Assembly (NCBI GenBank): GCA_950295325.1
Contig: OX485804.1
Coordinates: forward strand, 42,644,429 to 42,708,428
Length of the DNA stretch: 64,000 nt
From: Polytrichum commune
Taxonomy: Eukaryota > Streptophyta > Polytrichopsida > Polytrichales > Polytrichaceae
Reading direction: 5' to 3'
Shown piece by piece: positions 55,901 to 64,000 of this stretch. Each line of letters begins with the position of its first letter. Within the stretch, counting starts at the first letter, position 1. The notes under the pieces were generated by a model that was given only the letters and a program-made list of their open reading frames with translations, was not told the DNA's origin and did not search any database. Both the position numbers and the translations under genes were made by a program.

Positions 55901-58900
55901 GCGGCGGTGAGTGAAGCGTTGCACACAGCGAAGATGTTAGCTTCCGGTGACCCGACACGCACTTCGGTGGGCATCGCAGCTAGCCCTGTGCGCAAATCCA
56001 ACGAGCGGGGCCGGGGTGGTTGGAACGAAGACGCATTGCTCTCTCCAGCATCGAAGCGAGGCCACAGTCCAAGGTCGCCTGCATCATCCACCTCAGCCTC
56101 TGAGTCCAGGCAGATCCCTTCCTCTCCCGCCCGGAGCACCGGCAGGAGGCCAAAACGAACACCGCTACACTCCGCTCGAGGCATGGGGTTTGTGCAGTCG
56201 CCTCGGAGCGCCAGTAGCCCAAGCACCTCCCCTTCCAGTTCCATCACTGAAGAATGCGAGTCACCTTCGCATAGATGTGAGTGCAAGAATTTGCAAGATT
56301 GTTGAAAAAAATGTTCAGTTTGTTCACATGTGTGCGGCACATTCCCATCATCTAGTTTTTAACTATCAGAATGTTGTGAATGTTGGTGGAAGATTCTTCA
56401 TAGCATTCTTAAGTGGTGTAAGGTAGTGAGTGTTGAACACCCTAGATAAGCATCTTGGAGAGTAACTTATATACTCGGTGAGATTCTTTTTGGCAAGTCC
56501 TTTAAGTGGAATCTTGGTAGATGGGAGAAGGCTTTGTTCGAAGATAGGTCACAATGAGGAGTCCACATATGGGAGCTTGCCGTAATCAAGGACTTTGATT
56601 CTTGGATTTATATTTGAATGTAGAACAGAACCGAAACGTCCTACACATGATGCTGAAGAATGCGATAATGATGATGTGATCCAGATAACTGGTTGAAGTC
56701 ACAAATTTAAGTGGTTGATGTTACCCCACTGAATGGCCAACAGATGAATGATTGATAGATACAGTGAGGCACAAATAGAGTGTACACCTAAGAGAGTCAA
56801 ACATGACCATTCATCATGTGTGTGAGTTTAAGGGGGATGTTGCAATATCGCTAAATGTCACACTTCGGACAAATTCCAATACCGCGATGTTTCAACACTC
56901 ACCAAAGTCCCGTGAGTCACTGAAATGGCAAGGAATTGTATTGAAATCTAATTCATTGAGCGATTAGGGAACAGAGTGACGTTCTGCACACATGTGTGGA
57001 CATATCCGATCGTCGAGTTTCTGATTTGGAATGGTGTTGTCTTTGGATGTCTGCTGCAGTGGGTGTCAAGGAAAATGTACGTGGCGTAGGGATGAATGGC
57101 GCTCACTCGCAAAAGGTAGGTGTGCAAGGCAGTTTCAAGTACGTGCCGCCGCGAGCTCCTGCGACATCTGGGGGTGTATACACTCCTATGCTTCCAACCC
57201 AATTGGACACATTCGGCTCCGAGCCTCCGAAAATCTCAGCAAAAGACTCGGCCAAAGCTTTAACGCATCGAGCCAAAACATCGGACATGGAGAGTGTAAC
57301 GGAAAGCGAAACAGATTCTGTTGCTGAAGACTACGATGACGATGGACTCGCGGAGATCGACAATGTGCGACCATCGGGTGCTGGAAATGGCCTTGAAGTC
57401 AACCTCCCTCGATTGAGGGTTGGAAACTCTAACAGCCCTGATCATTTCAACGTCAGTGCTTTGAGAGGAGGATCGTTGCAGAGGAGGAACAATGCTATGA
57501 ATGCCGTGGTGCAAGGTACAGTGGATGAGGATGGTGCAAATGGAGATGTGGAGGTGGAGAAGCGAGAGGTTTTGGTGTCTACTACGGATGTGACACGCTC
57601 TGCTAAGGATTTAACAACAGGAATGGATGGGATTAATGATAAGAAGTCGATGCAAAGGTTGGTCAGTCCGGCTGGGCGATCCAACATTCTGGCGCAACAT
57701 TATAATGCTCTGGCTCATCTTCATGGCAGCCCACAGGAGGAGGTGAGGAACCCCGGAAACCCAAACACATTCTTGTCGCAAGATGAATGAATGTCTGGTT
57801 TGTGGGCCTGAAATTCAAAGGAATATTGTGATGCCAATTCGGAGGTGAATTAACTCAATTGAACTTGCAAAAAGTTCGGAGAGTGAGTTTTGGAGATGAC
57901 TCAGAAGGAGTTGCGTATAGATCTATGTTTGTTGTCTTTTCGATTTGTGCATGTCATCCTCACAGATGGGCCTTTTTTTTGAGATAATTCAATAGGAGAG
58001 AAGGAGAGTTGGGTACAGATGAAACCAAATTGATAGAACCAGAGTATGGTAGGACTTGCTGTTGTTATCTCTTCGTATTTGTGTATGTCATCTTACACTG
58101 AGATGGGCCTTTGTTTTGAGATGATTCAATAGGAGAGGAGAGTCGGGTGCAGATGAAACCATATTGATAGAACCAGAGTACGGAAAGACTGCTGTTGTTG
58201 TCTCTTCGGATTTGTGCATGTCATCCTCAATGGGCCTTTTTTTAAAAGAAGCAAAAGGAGAGGAGGACAGTTGGGTGCAAATCAAACTAGACAGAGCTTG
58301 AAAGGATTCACTCTTGTTGTCTCTTTGACTTTGTGCTTGTCATCCTTACAGATGGGCCTTTGTTTTGAGATGACTCAAATGGAGACATGGGTCTATCTGT
58401 AAGAATGACAATGCACAGAATGATCCTTAACAATGTTTATTCCAACCAAATTTAGTGAGTATCGTTGATGACCAATAGACATCGGCTTGGTGTCTCTTTG
58501 GCCAGGATCATTGCTCTACCTCTCGATCCTCGACAGTGACTAATAAGATTCTGCTGGTTTTCTTGGATGTTTCTTCACAGAGGTCGACGCCAATTCTTTC
58601 AGGGAAGGATTTTCTGCCGTTTGCTACACCGAAGAGGTTGATGCTTGCCTTGCAGAAAAGTCAATCCAGCCCAAAATTGAGGGATGGTGCATGGGACCGT
58701 GGCATGCGTCTTTCTCAGGACGATGCGGCGCCGAGTAGTCGGATGATGATGGCGCACATCCCATTAGCCGACATGGACTTGGAAACATCGAGTGAAGCAG
58801 GGTGGAGTGTTCGTGACAACCCAATTGCATCCGAGGAGTCTTTTCGAGCTGGAAGCTCCGATGATGAATGTCAACCCTACGACCACGGAAGCAGGGGAGG

Positions 58901-59573
58901 AGTGTATGAAGCTTATGCTTACCCCAGGAAGGTGACTTCGGCAGATGGTGTCAGCCCTCGAGAGATTCACATCGTCTCACCGTTTTGTCGAAAGACAGAT
59001 AACGAATCATCATCCACTGCTGATGATTGTAATGGAAACAAACATGTGGCATCAAATAGGAGAGTGCAAGAGTGTGATTTGTTGTCTGACCAGACACATT
59101 GCCCTTCATGTGTTGTGGATGAATCCAAGCCCAGAGTGTGGACTCAAGCATCATCAGCAGCCAAGGATTTGACATCCGAGGCTGGAAGGAAGCCAGGGTC
59201 GAATAATGGAGGGTTATCCAGCCTGCTGCACAGCGATGAGTTGAAGAAAATTGGACTTTTCTGTGGAGATTGTGGCTCCGAAGCAAGTGACGGAGGCTCG
59301 GTGACTGAAGTCGAATTGTCTGCAGACGATGAGGAGGAGGAAACAGATTCTTTCAGGAAACCGGTGGCGGAGAGAAGTCGACGGAGCTGGTGGGAGCGAG
59401 GATTAACCCAGTTTTTGTTTGTGCGGTTGATGAAACGGAACTGGAGGAGGTGGTCATGGTATGTTGAGGTTTTCTTGGGGGGATCTTTGTGTGTCATCCT
59501 GGCCTTGCCTCTGGCTATGGTGATCGCCAGAGCTCTTACTCCACCACGAGAAATCTACCTTGTTCCTACTTAG
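52947..59573 (+). CDS. SINE1/SINE2-type plant KASH protein (ARM/HEAT repeats)
   Basis: Six exons: 52947-53108, 53782-54064, 54765-55123, 55859-56276, 57060-57742, 58581-59573. All junctions are GT-AG, phases fit, and the total is 2,898 bp (965 aa). The first 300 residues are ARM/HEAT-type helices like those of SINE1/SINE2 (LKSLKQFVEQLD, YAISLYEEVARVHG, HEVIHEVCQRTSVAL). These proteins sit in the outer nuclear envelope, link SUN proteins to actin and affect nuclear positioning. About 620 residues of low-complexity Ser- and charge-rich sequence follow. The C-terminus has a basic segment (KRNWRRWSW), a membrane helix at about 930-952, and an 11-residue tail ending LVPT, the plant KASH signature that binds SUN domains. 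The middle is longer than in Arabidopsis SINE proteins as I recall them. A TORTIFOLIA1-like protein is the alternative on the N-terminus alone, but the KASH tail decides. The start ATG at 52947 directly precedes the conserved N-terminus. Confidence 0.88.
53505..53770 (+). repeat. 60-bp tandem repeats in KASH-gene intron 1
   Basis: Four to five degenerate units containing TTTCTGCAGTAATTGTAC and CTTCTAGAGGATG.TCCTCGG fill the 3' half of intron 1, up to the acceptor. Confidence 0.8.
54150..54560 (+). repeat. about 165-bp tandem repeats in KASH-gene intron 2
   Basis: Three degenerate copies marked by (A/C)AAAG.TCCAGTGA at about 54160, 54330 and 54495 and by TAGTCCATCA.TCCCAG and GACTTCAAGTGGG.TTTTGC. 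Confidence 0.7.
55124..55858 (+). repeat. duplicated segments and decoy acceptor in KASH-gene intron 3
   Basis: GACGAGGATTTCACCCATTT followed by TAG and GCGTTGGATAGTGCC at about 55369-55408 copies the real acceptor and start of exon 4 at 55836-55875 (TTTGCAG then GCATTGGATAGTTGCC). Other parts of the intron (TGTCGCCATGC.TCGC, AAAAACTCTG.TG.CATTT) are also doubled. Confidence 0.8.
56277..57059 (+). other. KASH-gene intron 4
   Basis: 783-bp intron from GTGAGT to GCTGCAG. No repeat or ORF of note. Confidence 0.7.
57925..58400 (+). repeat. about 125-bp tandem repeats in KASH-gene intron 5
   Basis: Four units marked by TTGTTGTCTCTTCG, TTTGTGCATGTCATCC and GATGGGCCTTTGTTTTGAGAT at about 57930, 58060, 58192 and 58314. 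The intron runs 57743-58580. Confidence 0.88.
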
Positions 59574-60834
59574 GGTCTTTTTCCTGTAATGCATATAGAT
59601 AGTGTAATATATAGATTGATCAGTCACTGATGAGATAGAACTTGTTATGAGTGATTACTTCGTCGATAGCCAGTGCGTGCACTGAGTGTGCCATCTCTGT
59701 GGATTGTATTAGGAAGAGTCATTATTGTTCAGGATTTGGCAAGAGCAAATGCTTATTTATCATTTTTCCACAAAGTTACTGGTTTTGTAGGTAGTTATGC
59801 TAGATTCTGCTGGCCACTATAGTTTGTCCTCATCTGTGCTTATTCTGAGATATGCACATGTGTCTGATATTTGTATGTGATACTTTGTTCATCTCATGCT
59901 TTAGCTAAAGAGGTAAAGGAGGCAGTCTATAATTGCTGGCAATTTGCAATGGATGATAATGCATTGGGGGTTGTGGTTTAGATTGCTTTGGTATTTCATA
60001 TACTCATTCCTTTATGAATATTCGATGATATTGGAAAGCCTTCCTGTTTGACAATGGTTCTTGAGACATCAGTTTATGCTATATGTGGAAATGTATTACT
60101 TTCAAATCAACGTCCAGGTTGCCAGAAGCATAAAATAGGCCGCAACACCACCGACGTCCAAGTAAATGGATTTCAACTGACACAGTGGAATACTCAACTA
60201 TATTTTAAATTTTAAATTTGGATGCACTCTAATAATGAGCAGGGGAAACCCGTTTTGGCCAATGAACAAGGGAATTGTGGAAATACTGGACCATGTTGAT
60301 AAGTATCAGCTCGTATAGCAATTTAGAATTTGTGACATCAACTTCTAGACATTGTAGACTTAGAGATGCTGCACTGATGGATTTAAGGCATTCCGGTAAC
60401 AGACACAACTCCAAGTCACATAACATCTCAGTAGGACACCACTATAACATATCAAATGCACATTTACAAGCCATTTGTACTGATAAAGCCATCTCATGAG
60501 AGCTGAGAATGGAATTGAATATTTGAGGCCGAGAATAATCACGGAGTGATTGTCACCAGCAGTTAACACTCTCCCTGCCCTATTTGCATGCTTGGGAGAT
60601 TCAACATCACGTTGTGCCTCACACCAAAGAATGCTCAAAATGCAACAGATATACCTGAAACTAAAAACAAATCTAAGAACATTTCTATGACTACAAAACT
60701 GAGCTGCTCTCCCCTTTACCTACTTACCGTACAATCACAACTCCACATTTCTCGGTAAGAAAAATGTTCATAGTAACCAGCCCTACTACATCTACAATCT
60801 GTACATACAGGGAACACTGTGTACAGCACAAGTT
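59574..60834. other. convergent intergenic region
   Basis: The region between the stops of the two convergent genes should hold both 3' UTRs. A likely 3' UTR for the KASH gene follows at 59574. No other gene is seen. Confidence 0.5.
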
Positions 60835-63719
60835 CTAATATAACCACAACAAAGCAACTGAAGAAATTGCAATGAAAGTGAAAACTAAGACTCTCGAGTA
60901 CCTTCGTGTCGTTGATGCAATCGAGCTGCTGCTTGCAGCGGGTGTCTCCTTTACAAGCCCCACAATGAAGCGGCAGGTTGATGTTGATGGATCTGTGGTA
61001 GTAATCTGGCCCAAGCCTTGGAAGAAACAGGCACTGGGGTCCTGGTTCTGGAACTGGAAGTAGGCATTGAATGAGTAAGATGCATTTTGCTCGAGTGTCA
61101 AAGATGCACATGACGATCCAGGATACAAAGGTGTACAGTCAGCTCGAGAACATGCATATTCCACATTCTGTGTAAGGTTGGTCCGGTCCGCATTCGTGTT
61201 CAACACACAGTATTGAGCACTCATGTAGGGCGGATATGCAGCACTCTGTAGAGATGTAGCTGCATTCGTTGTACCAGCTGCAAAGAAGAAAAGAAACAAC
61301 AACATCAGTCGTGTAACAGCAGACTCGATAAAGATATCCTTTAAATTATGGGACATTTCGTCATGTTGGTACCCTATAATTTCAATACAATATCAATAAT
61401 TTCTTTCCATTTGTGGTGCATTCTCGGAGGTAGAGTTTGAACTTGAAAGAAGAGCAACCAATTTCGGTTCATTGAGGGACAAACACATTTTAGCACCTCT
61501 TGGGATGCCAAGATAACGAGTTTGACCTTCAATGAACCAATATTGAATGTCCTTCGTTTGAGTACATTGCCTCCAATTATACACCAAAAACTTAACAAAC
61601 AACACGGAAGGTGCTGTATGCAAAACAACCAACTCCGGACCAAAAGTTGAATTAGAGGTCATCCCTAATTTCAAGAAATTTTCTGAAGGAAAATCATTCC
61701 TTGTCAGCATTGTGGAAGGTGTTGTATGCAAATCAACCAACCCCCGACCAAAAGTTATCTTCAGTTGACACATGAGAGAAAGGATCAACAATGCAGGGGA
61801 GATCAAATGCCCACAATGTGGCTCATTCCTAATCCTAGTGCACAAAAAAGAGTAGAAGTGCAGTGTGCAGACAGACCTTGAAGGTTGAGTGCGTATTTGG
61901 CAACTCCATCATAGTAGAATAGTCCCCAGTGTCTTTCAAATGGACCTGGAAGTATACTCTTGATGTTCTCATCCAGAAGACTAAACAGATAGAACTCAAT
62001 GAATGTGTTTGGGCGCAGAGGGGTGCCTTTACCACTCTGCATATGATTAACCAGCTCCTGATTGAATTTCGCAGCAAGCTCTATGGTGGCAGAAACGGAG
62101 CCATCAGTCGGCCAGCCTATTTCCCCAAGAACTATAGGCATATTTGGGAACCCAGCAGCTGAAAGAGCTGAAACTAATGAATCGATACTTGCGTCGATTG
62201 CATTTTGGTATACAATTGAACCATCTGTTACCGGGCTGGTAGTCCCGTCAAAAAAGGCATAGTCAAGTGGAAATGATGGATCCTGATACTTGCTTATAAA
62301 TGGGTACAAATTGATACTGAATGGCGCACCCGAGCTGTTGAATATCTGCAACATGGGCATAATCTGCGGCAAGTATATGTCTTGAAACCGAGTTTGTGAA
62401 GGGTACTGAGCTCCATTAAGGATATCCGCATTAAATGGGATGACGGCTTTCACAAGGCTTGCATGTCCTGCGTTGGCTAGAGCATTCTGAATGTTGTTCA
62501 GAGCCGGTAGGGTTGTGTTGAGATATAACCCATTGTAGGAACTCAAGAAAGGTTCATTGCCCACTGCTACATACCTACAAAACCAGAGCAACAGTTACAT
62601 TTGGAAAATTAACAAACACGTGTACAATCTTACATGGTTTTTTGCACTGCCAGTATGGACATCACATCTCTGTATTTGCATCCAAACCAGTATATCGACA
62701 GATCTGAACAAACATTTGGCCTCGCCTGTTCCTAGTTTCAACACAATTTTTCAATTTCCATGTGACTCAAGAACACCATTACCTCGCACTCTCACGGAAC
62801 CATACACTTACCCAATGCCAAAAACTGGAAACCCATCTCTGTCCACTTGACAGAGATTGTGGTTTAACTCATTGTGATCAATACCTTTGCCATCGAGGCT
62901 AACTGTCCTGTTCTGCCTAAAAGGGTTCAATGACACGGAACCATATTGGGCAGGGCATCCTATGAATTTTATAGCTGAAATTTGGGTGCAATATTTTCAA
63001 AAATTCACCTCAACGAGTAGGAACATAATAATAAGAAACACTTGCTAATGTGAGCAAGATAATGGAAACGCATACCCTTAACCAATTTCAAAAACTGGAA
63101 ACCCATCTCTGTCCACTTGAATAAGACTGTTTTTGACCCATTGTGATCACTACTTTGGATGCAGTGGTTGCCATCGAGGCTAACTGCCCTGTTCTGCCAC
63201 AAAGGGTTCAATGATACGGAGCCACATTGGGCAGGGCATCCTATGAATTTCATAGCCCAAATTGGGGTGCAACGTTCTCAGGAAATCATCTCAACGGGTA
63301 GGAACAGAACAATAAGAAACAAATGCTAATGTGAGCCATGTAAGCAATGCGAGCAAGATAACCCACCTAATTTTGACACCACCGGTGAAAAGATACTGAG
63401 TCACATTTTCCTTCACCCAAGCGGGAGCTGCCTTGGGATCGTTGGCCAAACTGTAGAGCATGTCGTTCGGAGCGGCCACCGTCACCTCAATGCCGGTGTT
63501 AGCCAGGGATCTCACCACGTCATAGTCGGCATCAAACAGCTTCACCTTATTGATGCCATTCGCTTGCAACATCTTCACCACATAGCCAGGAGGCAGAGGA
63601 TTGATGGATATTGTTCCCCAGTTCACTCCCAACCCACTTGCGGTCTGTGAAGCCATCAACAACATCACCACGACCATCCTCAAACAGGCTCCTCGAAACG
63701 TTCCTGCCATCATCATCAT
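60835..63719 (-). CDS. GH17 glucan endo-1,3-beta-glucosidase with X8 domain and GPI-type tail
   Basis: Three exons on the minus strand: 63719-63367, 62574-61877, 61277-60835. All junctions are GT-AG, phases fit, and the total is 1,494 bp (497 aa). The enzyme hydrolyses beta-1,3-glucan such as callose at the cell wall or plasmodesmata. A signal peptide covers about residues 1-29. The GH17 barrel starts at GVNWGTIS. The proton donor is E125 in YVAVGNEPF, a motif rebuilt exactly across the first splice; the nucleophile is E269 in VLGEIGWP. An X8 (CBM43) domain starts near C374 (AQYCVLN, then YACSRADCTPLYPGSSC), where most family members have WCV. A Ser/Thr-rich hinge and a hydrophobic C-terminus indicate a GPI anchor. 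I chose the first of four ATGs at 63717-63719, as upstream codons give only a GTG. Confidence 0.93.
61278..61876 (-). repeat. glucanase intron 2 with short duplication
   Basis: 599-bp intron. A segment of about 45 bp (GGAAGGTG.TGTATGCAAA.CAACCAAC and GACCAAAAGTT) is repeated at about 61606 and 61708. Confidence 0.65.
62575..63366 (-). repeat. glucanase intron 1 with large tandem duplication
   Basis: Two copies of a unit of about 270 bp fill most of the 792-bp intron: AAAAACTGGAAACCCATCTC at about 62819 and 63090, and TGGGCAGGGCATCCTATGAA at about 62947 and 63227. The right copy ends next to the exon 1 donor; AGCAAGATAA at about 63055 repeats the bases 63353-63362 at that donor. Confidence 0.88.
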
Positions 63720-64000
63720 GCTTCCCCTCCAAAGCAATAAATCCAACAAGGACTTCACTGCGAGCCTTGCAATGAGGATTGCCACTTCCGGGGTCAGATC
63801 AGATCATTTCCCACAAAAACCAAACTCCAATGCTCGCGTCCTCGAACAGGCTGAGATTCTCCGCCAAACTCCCAAGCTAAACCCAAAGTGCAAAGATCAC
63901 TCCAAAATGCAATATAACACAATGCAATGCAGATCCTATGCACCCACTCCTCATTCACTCACTCAACTTTTCTGCTAAGAATAATGCCCAAGAACTCATT
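63720..64000 (-). other. glucanase upstream region
   Basis: 281 bp upstream of the start codon, reaching the window edge. No clear TATA box; repeated AATGC words are present near 63906-63928. Confidence 0.45.

Noticed and set aside
1..64000. CRISPR arrays, operons or bacterial-type signals
   Set aside because: The spliced genes and plant transposons show nuclear plant DNA; the tandem repeats are contiguous or intronic, without spacer-repeat structure.

Overview
The window is plant nuclear DNA. Two spliced host genes belong to land-plant families: a SINE1/2-type KASH nuclear-envelope protein and an X8-domain, GPI-type GH17 beta-1,3-glucanase. Almost everything else is mobile-element sequence (non-LTR and LTR retrotransposons plus several MITE families). 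I cannot name the species. The KASH protein is long (965 aa by my model), and the 11-kb LINE of unusual build would fit a seedless plant, but that is a guess.

Layout. Positions 1-2.9 kb hold intergenic DNA with one PIF/Harbinger-like MITE and a possible tRNA-type SINE element. Positions 2.9-14.49 kb hold a very large LINE on the minus strand. It has an intact ORF1 and a decayed ORF2 whose order is: H/K/T/Y repeat tract, a 2A-like GDIESNPGP motif, APE endonuclease, reverse transcriptase, a methyltransferase-like region, RNase H, CCHC zinc motif, and a PD-(D/E)XK-like C-terminal domain. At 14,493-30,609 a complete Athila/Tat-like Ty3 LTR retrotransposon has inserted into the LINE's upstream region. 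It has two 1,715-bp LTRs in which I see no difference, a 5-bp CTATA target duplication, a tRNA-Asp-type primer site, an 1,863-aa gag-pol and an extra 896-aa downstream ORF. The LTR element itself carries a hAT-type MITE and a 99-bp pogo-like MITE.

Positions 32.0-35.4 kb hold a decayed chromovirus 3' half with a probable 3' LTR. Positions 35.43-38.94 kb hold a second, partial copy of the LINE (ORF1 intact) followed by a repeat-rich tract to about 41.2 kb. Positions 41-50.3 kb are MITE-rich intergenic DNA: two more PIF-like elements, a Stowaway, a second hAT MITE with perfect 8-bp duplication, a CACTA-like element, and a relic of a diverged LINE on the plus strand.

The gene island is at 50-64 kb. 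The KASH gene (52,947-59,573, plus, six exons) and the glucanase gene (60,835-63,719, minus, three exons) are convergent. Splice phases close exactly in both models (2,898 and 1,494 bp of coding sequence). Four of the five KASH-gene introns, both glucanase introns and the KASH upstream region contain local tandem duplications. One of these copies an intron-exon boundary and leaves a decoy splice acceptor.

The most unusual object is the LINE. It combines a 2A-like recoding motif, two candidate endonuclease domains, RNase H and a possible PCIF1-like domain in one ORF2. The copy here is dead (at least four frameshifts and two stops), but its domain motifs are readable.
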